In this document: positions 41,306 to 49,955 of the stretch, piece by piece
Layout: each line of letters opens with the position of its first letter
Numbering within the stretch: the first letter of the stretch is position 1
Assembly: GCA_947624525.1 (NCBI GenBank)
Contig: CANQKT010000036.1
Coordinates: 1 to 56,008 of the forward strand
DNA length: 56,008 bases
Direction of reading: 5' to 3'
Source: an uncultured Clostridia bacterium
GTDB taxonomy: Bacteria > Bacillota > Clostridia > TANB77 > CAG-508
Notes under the pieces: generated by a model
Database searches by the model: none
What the model was told of the DNA's origin: nothing
The model's input: only the letters and a program-made list of their open reading frames with translations
Made by a program: the position numbers and the translations under genes

Positions 41306-43111
41306 ATGGAAAATAATTTAGAAGTAATACCAATATTTTTTGCAATAGATGATGTATATATGCCTTTTTTGGCAGTAGCATTAGAGTCTTTAATAGAAAA
41401 TGCATCAAAAAATTATTATTATTCAATAAAAATCCTATACACTAGTATTGATGAGGATAATAAAAGGAAAATAAACAAATATCAAAGTCAAAATGTTAAC
41501 ATTGAATTTGTGGATTTAAATTATTATATTGAAAAGGTTAAAGATAAACTTTATACGCGTGATTATTATAGTAAAACAACGTATTTTAGACTATTTATAG
41601 CAAATTTATATCCTCAATATGATAAAGCAATATATTTAGATAGTGATATAGTTGTTTTAGGAGACATATCAGAATTATATAATAAAGATATAGGAGATAA
41701 TCTTGTTGCAGCTGCTCCAGATGATGTAATTCAAACAACTAAGGTTTTTCAAGAATATGCTGAAAAGGTAGTAGGAGTATCTGATTACAGAAATTATTTT
41801 AATGCAGGTATTCTTTTGATGAATTTGGATGAATTTAGAAAATTTAATTTTCAAGAAAAATTTTTATATTTACTAGAAACCGTAAAATTTACAGTGGCTC
41901 AGGATCAAGATTATTTGAACAGATTGTGTAAAGGTAAAGTGAAAATAATAGACAAGGGCTGGGATAGAATGCCCATTGCAACTGATAATATGCCAATTGA
42001 AGATATAAAAATAATTCACTATAATTTAGGTCAAAAACCATGGAGATATGATAATATCCAATATCAAGAATATTTTTGGGAATATGCTAAAAAAACAGAA
42101 TATTATGAGTATATATGTGAGCTGAAAGCAAATTATACTGAAGAGGAACGATTCAAAGATATACAACAATATAAAAATCTTAAAGCCCTTGCGCAGAAGG
42201 AATCTGATTGTGTGGGGGATGACAGATTGAATAGAAAGAATAGTGTGATTGAAAAGTCTAAAGAGAGATTAGAAATTATGGAAAAAATAAAGAAATTAGA
42301 AGAAAGTGGTAATTTTGATTTAGATGTAGAAAATGATCCACCAACTATTCCCTTACAGCCTGAAGATATTGATTATTTAAGAACAAGTAAAATTAGTCAA
42401 ATAAAAAGTAAAATGGCTACAAGAGTAGCCGAAAGAATGGTTAATGATTTATTAAAAGATAATAAATTAATTATAAAAGATATAAAAGGAATAGAAAATA
42501 TGCAAAAGGTAAAATCAGGGGCTATTATTACATGTAACCATTTTAATCCATTTGATTCTTTTACAGTTGAAAAAGTATTCAGAATTGCTGGACAGGATAA
42601 GGATAAGAAATTATTTAAAGTTATTAGAGAAGGCAATTATACTAATTTTCCGGGCTTATATGGATTTTTCTTTAAAAATTGTGATACTTTACCATTAAGT
42701 TCTAATAAAAGAACTATGGTGGAATTTATAAAGGCAGTTGATGTAATATTAAAAAGGGGAGACTTTATTTTAGTCTATCCAGAACAAAGTATGTGGTGGA
42801 ATTATAGAAAACCAAAGCCTTTGAAAAATGGAGCTTTTAACCTTGCTGCTAGAAATAATGTGCCTGTAATTCCAATTTTTATAACAATGGAGGATAGTGA
42901 TATAATAGGGGAAGATGGGTTCCCTATTCAAGAATATACAGTAAATATTGGTGAACCTATATATCCAAATGAGAGTTTAAGTGAAAAAGAAAATGTTAAT
43001 GAAATGAGAGATAAAAATTATGAAATTTGGAAACAAATTTATGAGGATTTTTATGATATGCCACTTGAATATAATATAATAGATAATAAGGAAAGTGTTA
43101 ATGAAGAATAG
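41306..43111 (+). CDS. Fusion of GT8 glycosyltransferase and PlsC-type acyltransferase
   Basis: A 601-aa protein of two enzymes. Residues ~1-285 are a GT8 domain: IPIFFAIDDVYMPFLAVALESL, KTTYFRLFIANLYPQYDKAIYLDSDIVVLG (split by the DSD at ~108-110), YFNAGILLMNLDEF, QDQDYLNRL, IIHYNLGQKPW. A charged linker (~290-385) follows. Residues ~390-590 are a lysophosphatidate-type acyltransferase: TCNHFNPFDSF (NHx4D, ~411), LFKVIREGNYTNFPGLYGFFF, LPLSSNKRTMVEF, LVYPEQSMWW (E of the second box) and PVIPIF. No membrane helix is obvious. ATG 41306 follows AAGGGGA. Its role as a bifunctional glycolipid enzyme is inferred from the fusion. Confidence 0.85.
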   Translation: MENNLEVIPIFFAIDDVYMPFLAVALESLIENASKNYYYSIKILYTSIDEDNKRKINKYQSQNVNIEFVDLNYYIEKVKDKLYTRDYYSKTTYFRLFIANLYPQYDKAIYLDSDIVVLGDISELYNKDIGDNLVAAAPDDVIQTTKVFQEYAEKVVGVSDYRNYFNAGILLMNLDEFRKFNFQEKFLYLLETVKFTVAQDQDYLNRLCKGKVKIIDKGWDRMPIATDNMPIEDIKIIHYNLGQKPWRYDNIQYQEYFWEYAKKTEYYEYICELKANYTEEERFKDIQQYKNLKALAQKESDCVGDDRLNRKNSVIEKSKERLEIMEKIKKLEESGNFDLDVENDPPTIPLQPEDIDYLRTSKISQIKSKMATRVAERMVNDLLKDNKLIIKDIKGIENMQKVKSGAIITCNHFNPFDSFTVEKVFRIAGQDKDKKLFKVIREGNYTNFPGLYGFFFKNCDTLPLSSNKRTMVEFIKAVDVILKRGDFILVYPEQSMWWNYRKPKPLKNGAFNLAARNNVPVIPIFITMEDSDIIGEDGFPIQEYTVNIGEPIYPNESLSEKENVNEMRDKNYEIWKQIYEDFYDMPLEYNIIDNKESVNEE

Positions 43112-43871
43112 AAAAGTAATTTATTATACTGATGAATTAAATGATGAGTTTTCAAGTGCAAAAATTACACCACGAAAAATAGATGAGAATTATAAGTATA
43201 AACATGGAAAGGTATGGGATTTTTGTTCTTGGATTATACAAAATGTTATAAGCATGCCAATAAAGGTTGGTTATGCTAAGTTAAAGTTTAGAATTAAATA
43301 TGTTGGAAAAGAGAAGTTAAAAGATTATAAAAGCTCTGGGTATTTTGTGTATGCAAATCATACCCAGGCTTTTGCTGATACTTTTATTCCAAGTATTGCA
43401 ATATTTCCAAAAAGAAATTTTTTGATTGTTAATCCTGAAAATATTTCTGTGAAGCCTTTTGGAGGATTGATTGAAATGTTAGGGGCAATTCCTGTACCAG
43501 GGAATAAAACTGCTATGAAAAATTTTTTAGATGTTATAAATGAAAAGATGAAAAAAGATTATTCTATTACAATTTACCCAGAAGCTCATATTTGGCCATA
43601 TTATACTGGAATAAGAAATTTTAAGTCTGTTTCTTTCAAATATCCGGTGGAGTTAAAAAAACCGGTTTTTTGCATTACTAATACATATCAAAAATGTGGA
43701 AAAAATTTGAATAAGGTGAGAATTGTGAGTTATATTGATGGTCCTTTTTTTGCGGATAAGGTTTTGAGTTTAAGGGAGCAGAAGGAGGATTTGAGAAATA
43801 GGGTGTATGAGTGTATGGTGGAGAGAAGTAAGAATAGTAATGTGGATGTTGTTAAGTATGTGAGGGGATAA
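43101..43871 (+). CDS. PlsC-family 1-acylglycerol-phosphate acyltransferase-like protein
   Basis: Transfers acyl groups to a lysophospholipid or related acceptor at the membrane. The 256-aa protein has ANHTQAFADTF (NHx4D variant, ~86-96), FPKRNFLIVNPENISVKPFGGLIEMLGAIPVPG and TIYPEAHIWPYY (~158-168), KYPVELKKPVF. An amphipathic/hydrophobic stretch (CSWIIQNVISMPIKVGYAKLK, ~35-57) could bind the membrane. ATG 43101 is 6 nt after AAGGAAAG; it overlaps the previous gene by 11 nt, indicating coupling with the GT8-PlsC fusion. No terminator follows clearly. Confidence 0.85.
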   Translation: MKNRKVIYYTDELNDEFSSAKITPRKIDENYKYKHGKVWDFCSWIIQNVISMPIKVGYAKLKFRIKYVGKEKLKDYKSSGYFVYANHTQAFADTFIPSIAIFPKRNFLIVNPENISVKPFGGLIEMLGAIPVPGNKTAMKNFLDVINEKMKKDYSITIYPEAHIWPYYTGIRNFKSVSFKYPVELKKPVFCITNTYQKCGKNLNKVRIVSYIDGPFFADKVLSLREQKEDLRNRVYECMVERSKNSNVDVVKYVRG

Positions 43872-43932
43872 TTTTTCTGGTTACTTTATGTGGTTTGGGA
43901 AATTTTTATTGTCATGATTTTTCTATATACTA

Positions 43933-43961
43933 TTGATTTATAATGTTTATTTTGTTATAAT
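43933..43961 (+). promoter_or_regulatory. Sigma-A promoter of WG-repeat protein gene
   Basis: TTGATT (43933-43938), 17-bp spacer, TATAAT (43956-43961) with extended TGT. Confidence 0.75.
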
Positions 43962-44067
43962 TTTTTTGAAGATTATTTATATGTATTTTATATTATAAAT
44001 AAACTTGGTTAAAAGCAAGAAAAATTTGAAATTCATGCTAAAGAAAAAATTGAAAGGAGAAATACTT

Positions 44068-45615
44068 ATGAAGGAAGAAAGAGGTAGTGTAGCTACAAAA
44101 ATAATAATAATTATTAGTATAATATTATTAATTGCATTAGGAACAACTTTAATAATATTATTTAAAACTGGAAAATTCAATTCAAAAATAGGTCAATCTA
44201 ATGAAAGTGATAAAAATTATACAGAAAGTATGACATATATAACGAAAGAAGGAGATAATTATATATTTATCGACACGGGGGGCAATATTAGGAAAATATC
44301 TACTGATATATTGGGAAAAGAAACTTTTGGAAGTGATGAGGTTTTTTATAAAAACAGCATGTTAGCAAGTAAAGATGGAGAGGACTATATTATAAATTTT
44401 AATGGAGATACATTATATGGACCAGCAGATTTAGAAAAATTGGTTGTTACAAAAGATTCTGTATTATATCAAATATATCAAGATGGTAAATATGGTGTAG
44501 TAGATGATAGTGGAAATGTAATAATATCTCCAGAATATGAAGAGAGAATGTCAAAATTTGACTCAAAGTTATCATCAAAATATTTCTATACTTACGACTA
44601 TAATAATAACAGTACAGGAAATGATTATGTAGTTACTATATTTGATTGTACCGGAAAAAAAGTATATGAAAGTGATTTTGAAGATTATAGTATGTATGGG
44701 GAACAAATAGTTGAGACAAATAATGGAATAAATGTCATTTTATTAGAAAAAAATGAAGGAAATAAAATACTAGTGAATTTAAATACAGGTGATGTAATAA
44801 AAACATTAAACTTAGTAGGAGATTATACAATTGATGTGACTAATAAAGGTAATGCCATAGAGTTAGAATGGTATGAAGGAAGTAGATATGGGTCTCAAGA
44901 AGGAAGACAAAGATTGTATTATTGGTTTGGAGAAAATGAAAAAGTTTCAAAGGAAATTTTGCTTGCAGATGATGACGATGTTTGGTCTGGTACAGATGGA
45001 GAGGCAGACCTAGCTATATTGAATAAAGATTCCAATAATATTGTTATAAACAAATATGGAAAAGAAATTTATTCAACAACTAATCCAATATCATGCCATG
45101 AATACGTAAATAATAAAAGTGGTTTAACATATGCTTATCTTGTAGAAACATTAGGAAAAAATAAGTATAAAACTATGAATTCTGAAGGAAAAACTATTTT
45201 AGAGCAGAATTTATCATCAGTAGGTAATAATTATATTTTATCAAATAAAACATTATATAAGCCTGATGGAACTAAATATCTAGAAGATGTTACTCAATAT
45301 AATAGTGTATATGATTTAGATTTCATAACAACAAAAGACAAGACTATTATAGAAAACTCTGAGGGGAAAAAGATTGAGGAAGAATTAGATTTTAAACTTG
45401 TAAAAACAGATTATTTATTAGATGATAACACAGTTGTACTAGAATCAGATAAATACATGACTATAATAGATACGAAAGAATTGTCAATAAAAACGATAGA
45501 TATTAGTTCATATGATTATGTGTTTGCATATAAGGGATATATAAAAATGAGAGGAGATTCTGAATACGAATATTATAATAAAAATGGAGAGTTAATATAT
45601 ACTGAACAAAAATAG
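44068..45615 (+). CDS. Membrane-anchored WG-repeat-like protein
   Basis: A 515-aa protein with a single N-terminal membrane segment (residues ~12-34, KIIIIISIILLIALGTTLIILF) and a large outside region of repeated beta hairpins. One clear WG/KWG-type repeat is YGVVDDSGNVIISPEYEE (~145-165); weaker repeats (YIFIDTGGNIRKI, DYIINFNGDTLYGPADLEKL, IVINKYGKEIYS, YKTMNSEGKTILEQN, YYNKNGELIYTE) cover the rest, suggesting a beta-propeller-like surface protein. ATG 44068 follows AAAGGAG. It has its own promoter and a terminator shared with prmC. The ligand or partner is unknown. Confidence 0.75.
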   Translation: MKEERGSVATKIIIIISIILLIALGTTLIILFKTGKFNSKIGQSNESDKNYTESMTYITKEGDNYIFIDTGGNIRKISTDILGKETFGSDEVFYKNSMLASKDGEDYIINFNGDTLYGPADLEKLVVTKDSVLYQIYQDGKYGVVDDSGNVIISPEYEERMSKFDSKLSSKYFYTYDYNNNSTGNDYVVTIFDCTGKKVYESDFEDYSMYGEQIVETNNGINVILLEKNEGNKILVNLNTGDVIKTLNLVGDYTIDVTNKGNAIELEWYEGSRYGSQEGRQRLYYWFGENEKVSKEILLADDDDVWSGTDGEADLAILNKDSNNIVINKYGKEIYSTTNPISCHEYVNNKSGLTYAYLVETLGKNKYKTMNSEGKTILEQNLSSVGNNYILSNKTLYKPDGTKYLEDVTQYNSVYDLDFITTKDKTIIENSEGKKIEEELDFKLVKTDYLLDDNTVVLESDKYMTIIDTKELSIKTIDISSYDYVFAYKGYIKMRGDSEYEYYNKNGELIYTEQK

Positions 45616-45625
45616 AAAAATTTTG

Positions 45626-45664
45626 AATGAGTGTAATTAAAAAATAATTACACTCATTTTTTCT
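45626..45664. terminator. Bidirectional terminator between WG-repeat gene and prmC
   Basis: AATGAGTGTAATTA and TAATTACACTCATT form a long stem ending at 45658, followed by T-tract; on the minus strand the A-tract 45617-45620 and T's serve prmC, whose stop lies in the stem. Confidence 0.8.
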
Positions 45665-46514
45665 CACAAGTAATAACTCTATTATTACCATTTAAATCTC
45701 TAATACAATTCGTATTTATAAATAAATTAGAATCAGCTATTAGTTTGAAAATTTTATCCTTTTGATTGTATCCAATTTCCATAAATAATTTTCCACTATT
45801 TTTTAAATAAATATATCCAGTATTAATAATAATCTTATAAAAATCTAAACCATCTATACCTCCATCTAAGGCTATTTTTGGCTCTTTTTGAACTTCTGCA
45901 TCTAAGGTGTAGATTGTGTTCGTTTCAATATATGGGGGATTTGATACTATAATATCAAAATCTTTAGTATGTATATTTTCAAACATATTTGATTCTATAA
46001 AATTGATTTTTTTGTGGACTTGATTTTTTTCTGCGTTTAATTTTGCTATTTGTAGTGCTTTGTTACTTATGTCTGTTGCTGTAATTTCACAGTTATCAAT
46101 GTATTTTGCTAGAGATACTGCTATTGCGCCACTTCCTGTGCATAAGTCTAAGATTTTAATTGGAGGTGTTTTTGACTTATGGGCAATATTTGCATATTTA
46201 AGAACTTCTTCAACTAAAATTTCAGTGTCTGGTTGAGGTATTAAAACATTTTCATCCACATAGAAGTTTAATTTCATAAATTCTTGATTATTGGTTATAT
46301 ATTGAATGGGGGTGTTATTTTTGAGCTTTTCTAACCCTTTTTTATATTCTTCTATTTTCTCATTGGGTATTTCTTGGGTATGATTAATAACAAGATCAAA
46401 TTTGTTCATGTGTAAAACATGTTCTAATAAAAGTCTTACTTTTAGTGGTATGTTTTCAATTTGTGTTTCTAATAAATATTTTCTTCCATATATTAATAAT
46501 TCATTTATATTCAA
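45654..46514 (-). CDS. prmC: Peptide chain release factor N5-glutamine methyltransferase
   Basis: Methylates the Gln of the GGQ motif in release factors RF1/RF2. The 286-aa protein has an N-terminal helical domain (residues ~1-85; LLLEHVLHMNKFDLV, PIQYITNNQEFMKLNF), LIPQPDTEILVE (usually PRPDTE), SAM motif LDLCTGSGAIAVSLA (~122-136) and the catalytic NPPYI (~193-197). It starts at ATG 46514 after AAGGAGAAA. It usually follows prfA; here prfA is not adjacent in this window and palindrome A6 lies directly upstream, so its promoter was not found. Confidence 0.95.
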   Translation of the reverse strand: MNINELLIYGRKYLLETQIENIPLKVRLLLEHVLHMNKFDLVINHTQEIPNEKIEEYKKGLEKLKNNTPIQYITNNQEFMKLNFYVDENVLIPQPDTEILVEEVLKYANIAHKSKTPPIKILDLCTGSGAIAVSLAKYIDNCEITATDISNKALQIAKLNAEKNQVHKKINFIESNMFENIHTKDFDIIVSNPPYIETNTIYTLDAEVQKEPKIALDGGIDGLDFYKIIINTGYIYLKNSGKLFMEIGYNQKDKIFKLIADSNLFINTNCIRDLNGNNRVITCEKK

Positions 46515-46570
46515 TTTTATTTCTCCTTCTTTATTAGAAAATTTAGGGATGGTTCTTAACTTTCTTGTTT

Positions 46571-46747
46571 GCAGTTAGCCGTTGAATTCAAGATTTATGT
46601 AAGCTAGAAAAATATATTAATATTCCGTTCGTTTGCTGGCGTTTGAATTTTGAGGAAGACATTAGGTGGGGGCGCCAAGACTGCGCACTCACTGCATATT
46701 AATATATTTTTCTAGCTTACATAAATCTTGAATTCAACTACTCTATA
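46571..46747. repeat. Family A palindrome, copy A6 (43-bp perfect arms)
   Basis: Arms 46581-46623 and 46696-46738, 43 bp, perfect. End boxes GCAGTTAGCC (46571-46580) and TACTCTATA (46739-46747). The core closely matches A1 (ATTCCGTTCG, TTTGCTGGCG, GGAAGACATTAGGTGGGG, GCGCCAA, CTGCGCACTC). The inner 20 or so bases of the arm resemble A1; the outer part does not. Lies between prmC and 6S RNA. Confidence 0.9.
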
Positions 46748-46796
46748 TAATGAAAATTATAGTGTGTAATTGTTTAAAATATGTTAAAAAATAAAA

Positions 46797-47004
46797 AAAT
46801 AAAACCCCACATTAGCCGTAAGTTGAGTGAAATTTTAAGGACCTGCTTTCACAGGTGGGTGTCTTGTTGAATGCTCCTGGGTTTCTTACATAAATGCAAG
46901 CATACACGCCACATTCAAAGGCGGACTCCCGTTTATCGTTTGTTGGTTCTAAAATTCCAAGCTACACGCACTACGCAGGGAGATATTTTTCATATCTATT
47001 GTTT
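46797..47004 (-). ncRNA. ssrS: 6S RNA
   Basis: Regulator that mimics an open promoter and binds sigma-A RNA polymerase. The minus-strand transcript starts near 47004 and ends in a T-tract near 46797, about 200 nt. The 5' CCCTGCGTAGTGCGT pairs with the 3' ACGGCTAATGTGGGG as closing stem. The region TTAGAACCAACAAACG and the segment GACACCCACCTG...CAGGTCC are like those in clostridial 6S RNAs. A perfect-spacing promoter precedes it and the divergent proS T-box follows. Called from remembered family features without a covariance search. Confidence 0.75.
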
Positions 47005-47010
47005 AAATAT

Positions 47011-47039
47011 ATAATAACATATGTTTTTTAAAATAGCAA
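47011..47039 (-). promoter_or_regulatory. Promoter of 6S RNA
   Basis: Minus strand TTGCTA (47034-47039), 17-bp spacer, TATTAT (47011-47016). Confidence 0.7.
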
Positions 47040-47088
47040 TAGTAAATTTTGGAAAATTTTTGAGTTTGATAATTTTTCAAATTTGTAC

Positions 47089-47117
47089 TTGACATTTGAT
47101 AATAGTGTATATATAAT
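47089..47117 (+). promoter_or_regulatory. Consensus sigma-A promoter of T-box/proS
   Basis: TTGACA (47089-47094), 17-bp spacer, TATAAT (47112-47117): a full consensus match. Confidence 0.9.
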
Positions 47118-47129
47118 AGCATTATGTTA

Positions 47130-47345
47130 ATATAAAAAATGTTGATTAGGACATAATTAAGTAATCTCTTATATATAGTGAGTTTGGGATAGTGAAAACC
47201 AAATTATAATGTTATTTAATTCCTACCTATGAGTGAAATGGAGAAAACCATTTCCGGTGAAAATCGTTAAAATGTCAAGTTAAAAATTTAGGATGGTACC
47301 GTGCTAGAATTATGGCACGCCTTTGGTACCATCCTTTTTGTTTTT
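47130..47345 (+). promoter_or_regulatory. T-box riboswitch (proline) with terminator, upstream of proS
   Basis: Senses uncharged tRNA-Pro. Stem I spans from about 47140; a Pro codon CCT at 47222-47224 (or 47226-47228) is the candidate specifier. The T-box sequence is AGGATGGTACCGTG (47290-47303). The terminator is GGATGGTACC (47291-47300) with GGTACCATCC (47325-47334) and a T-tract; its 5' strand overlaps the T-box, as required for the antiterminator switch. Confidence 0.92.
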
Positions 47346-47390
47346 TTATTTGACTTTTTATAAATTATAAAAAAGAAAGGAAGATTTAGT

Positions 47391-48827
47391 ATGGGAAAAG
47401 AAGATTTTGTAAAAGAAATTACAAACATTGATGAAGATTTTGCTAAGTGGTACACTGATATTGTACTAAAGGCAGAACTTGCTGATTACACAGACACAAA
47501 AGGATGTATTGCTATTAAACCGTATGGATATGCAATATGGGAAAACATTCAGAAATATGCAGATGAAGCATTCAAGAGAACAGGAGTAAAAAATGTTTAC
47601 TTTCCCGTATTAATTCCAGAGAGTTTGCTACAAAAGGAGAAAGATCATGTTGAAGGTTTTGCACCAGAAGTTGCTTGGGTAACAGAGGCAGGTGGAGAAC
47701 AATTAGAGGAAAAATATTGTATTAGGCCAACATCAGAAACTATTATATCTACTATGTATTCAAAGTGGCTTAATTCTTGGAGGGATTTGCCATTTTTGTA
47801 TAATCAATGGTGCAATGTTTTAAGATGGGAGAAAGAAACAAGACCATTCTTGCGTTCTAGAGAATTCTTGTGGCAGGAGGGTCATACAATACATGAAACT
47901 TCTGAAGAAGCTATTGAAAGAACAGTACAAATGTTAGATATTTATGCTGATGTAATAGAGAACTTATTAGCAATGCCTGTTTTAAAGGGTCAGAAGACTG
48001 AAAGTGAAAAGTTTTCGGGAGCAGAGTTTACATATACTGTAGAAAGTTTAATGCATGATGGAAGAGCTTTACAATCAGGGACATCACATTATTTTGGACA
48101 AAAATTTTCAAGGCCTTTTAATATTAAATTTCAAAATAGAGAAGGTAAAGAAGAGTTTGCATATCAAACTTCATGGGGAATATCAACTAGGTTAATTGGT
48201 GCAATAATAATGGCTCATGGAGATAATAGAGGGTTGAAATTACCTCCAAAAGTAGCTCCAATTCAAGCTGTAATTGTTCCAGTAGCATCACATAAAGAAG
48301 GTGTTTTAGAGTCTGCTACAGCATTATTTGAAAAGTTGAATGGTGAATTTAGAATGAAATTAGATGATAGAAGTCAATATTCACCAGGTTTCAAATTCAA
48401 TGACTGGGAGATGAGAGGTGTTCCAGTTAGAATTGAGTTAGGGCCAAGAGATATTGAAAATAATAAATGTGTTTTTGTAAGGAGAGATACAAATGAAAAA
48501 ATAGAGGTATCTTTGGATGAAGTTAATGAAAAATTAGCACAGGTTTTAGATGATATTCAAACTAATATGTTTAATATGTGTAAGGAAAATGTTGAAAAAA
48601 GAACTACGATAGCAAGAAATATGGAAGAATTTAAGCATAATTTAGAGGTAAATCAAGGTTATATAAAAGCAATGTGGTGTGGAAGTGCAGAGTGTGAGGA
48701 TAAAATTCATGAGGAAACTGGTGCTAAATCTAGATGTATTCCTTTTGAACAGGAGAAGATATCAGACACATGCGTGTATTGTGGAAGAAAAGCAGATAAA
48801 ATGGTTTATTGGGGAAGACAATATTAA
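47391..48827 (+). CDS. proS: Proline--tRNA ligase, short (eukaryote/archaeal-like) type
   Basis: Charges tRNA-Pro. The 478-aa protein is of the ProS type without the bacterial INS editing insertion: class II motifs in [39 protein letters not shown] (motif 2), and GIGAD-like region [25 protein letters not shown] (motif 3), an anticodon-binding domain (~300-400), and a C-terminal zinc-type domain ([28 protein letters not shown]). ATG 47391 follows AAAGGAAG. It is controlled by the T-box upstream. Confidence 0.97.
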   Translation: MGKEDFVKEITNIDEDFAKWYTDIVLKAELADYTDTKGCIAIKPYGYAIWENIQKYADEAFKRTGVKNVYFPVLIPESLLQKEKDHVEGFAPEVAWVTEAGGEQLEEKYCIRPTSETIISTMYSKWLNSWRDLPFLYNQWCNVLRWEKETRPFLRSREFLWQEGHTIHETSEEAIERTVQMLDIYADVIENLLAMPVLKGQKTESEKFSGAEFTYTVESLMHDGRALQSGTSHYFGQKFSRPFNIKFQNREGKEEFAYQTSWGISTRLIGAIIMAHGDNRGLKLPPKVAPIQAVIVPVASHKEGVLESATALFEKLNGEFRMKLDDRSQYSPGFKFNDWEMRGVPVRIELGPRDIENNKCVFVRRDTNEKIEVSLDEVNEKLAQVLDDIQTNMFNMCKENVEKRTTIARNMEEFKHNLEVNQGYIKAMWCGSAECEDKIHEETGAKSRCIPFEQEKISDTCVYCGRKADKMVYWGRQY

Positions 48828-48870
48828 TTTCTTAAATATTACAATAAATTATATGAATATAGAGTATATA

Positions 48871-48905
48871 GAAAAATGGCGTTTCCAAATTTATGGAAAC
48901 GCCTA
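48871..48905 (-). terminator. Terminator of the RelA/SpoT-type gene
   Basis: GGCGTTTCC (48878-48886) and GGAAACGCC (48895-48903); the minus transcript continues ATTTTTC. Confidence 0.8.
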
Positions 48906-48909
48906 AAAA

Positions 48910-49779
48910 TCAGAAAGTTTTCTGCCTTTGCAGAATCTGAAGGCTATGCTCAAAGCCAACAAAGTCGAAAACCTTGTCATTTCGAAATTCATATCCAGAA
49001 AAATGAATTTTGGACCGGTCTATTGTGTCGTATATGGATGATGTTTTATACTTCTTTTTCTTGTAGTCAGAATGAGATGCTCCACCACTCTCGGCGAGAA
49101 CATGCATATCAAAACTACGAATTTGAACCTCAAAACATTCACCGCCTTTTTGACGACGGAAAACAGCATGCAAGGATTGATATCCATTAGGTTTTGGCAT
49201 AATGATATAATCTTTTACGCCATACATATACCTAGGATTGATTTTTGACTTCTTAGGGATAATAATTCCTTGCAGATTTGTTGTGTCAATCTGACTGGGA
49301 AGATAGTTGGCCTCGCACAGGGTGAAATTTGTGTTATTGTTACGAATAATTGAGTTCATAACATCATAACACAAATCAATTAACTCTGTTGGAGAATAAG
49401 TTCCGAAGAGTATGAGTCGAAAGGCCATAGTGTCGCGAATCAAATCAAGTGATTTGTGTTCATCGATAGTTTGGACAATTTTCTCATCCATGCTCTTAAA
49501 GGATTTAATTCTTCCCTCAATTGTGAACTTCAAATCTGGATACTCTTTGTCAATTAATGAATACAAAGAGTTGAAATTTTTTCTCAAGTCCGCGAGGTAT
49601 TTGCGATCAGTCCGTTCTTTGCGATATTGTTTTAACCGGTTGGAATGCAAGATACAGTTTTCGTCTCCCCTCTGAGTAAGAAGATTTTCGTATTGTTCCA
49701 AAAAATCTGGAACCGAAATACTTCGTTTGTCATACAAGGCTTGACATAACAAGTCAAAAGATGAATAATTCTTTGCCAT
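48910..49779 (-). CDS. RelA/SpoT-type nucleotidyltransferase (small alarmone synthetase-like)
   Basis: Probable (p)ppGpp or related alarmone synthetase. The 289-aa protein has only the synthetase domain (residues ~75-245); no HD hydrolase, TGS or ACT domain. Motifs: GRIKSFKSMDEKI, LDLIRDTMAFRLIL, KDYIIMPKPNGYQSLHAVF (Tyr of the G loop, ~195) and FEVQIRSFDMHVLAE (E-x-Q-I-R, ~215), then a C-terminal extension. The catalytic set appears complete. It starts at ATG 49779 after GGAGAG. Codons are richer in G/C than those of its neighbours; it has its own consensus promoter and terminator, suggesting transfer. A toxSAS-like toxin is possible, but no antitoxin gene is adjacent. Confidence 0.82.
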   Translation of the reverse strand: MAKNYSSFDLLCQALYDKRSISVPDFLEQYENLLTQRGDENCILHSNRLKQYRKERTDRKYLADLRKNFNSLYSLIDKEYPDLKFTIEGRIKSFKSMDEKIVQTIDEHKSLDLIRDTMAFRLILFGTYSPTELIDLCYDVMNSIIRNNNTNFTLCEANYLPSQIDTTNLQGIIIPKKSKINPRYMYGVKDYIIMPKPNGYQSLHAVFRRQKGGECFEVQIRSFDMHVLAESGGASHSDYKKKKYKTSSIYDTIDRSKIHFSGYEFRNDKVFDFVGFEHSLQILQRQKTF

Positions 49780-49833
49780 TTGGTTCTCTCCTTTTTATTG
49801 ATTTTTAATAAATTTAGCTTAACGCTATACTTT

Positions 49834-49862
49834 ATTATATAATTTTTTCAAAATTATGTCAA
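49834..49862 (-). promoter_or_regulatory. Consensus sigma-A promoter of the RelA/SpoT-type gene
   Basis: Minus strand TTGACA (49857-49862), 17-bp spacer, TATAAT (49834-49839): perfect match. Confidence 0.9.
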
Positions 49863-49892
49863 ATAGACAAAGGGTGTACGTATTATTTAAAT

Positions 49893-49921
49893 TTGACTTT
49901 TAATATAAAATGAAATAATAT
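49893..49921 (+). promoter_or_regulatory. Promoter of whiA
   Basis: TTGACT (49893-49898), 17-bp spacer, TAATAT (49916-49921). Confidence 0.65.
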
Positions 49922-49955
49922 TATTAAAAATAAACCTTGAGAGTTGGTGATGAAA

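Noticed and set aside
3637..46747. Family A as integron attC sites
   Set aside because: attC sites also fold as imperfect hairpins with variable arms, but the GTTRRRY/RYYYAAC ends are absent, no integrase or cassette array is present, and copies lie singly between housekeeping genes.
48876..49190. Plus-strand frame opposite the RelA/SpoT-type gene
   Set aside because: Begins in the terminator hairpin, has no SD, and the minus-strand frame has clear catalytic motifs.
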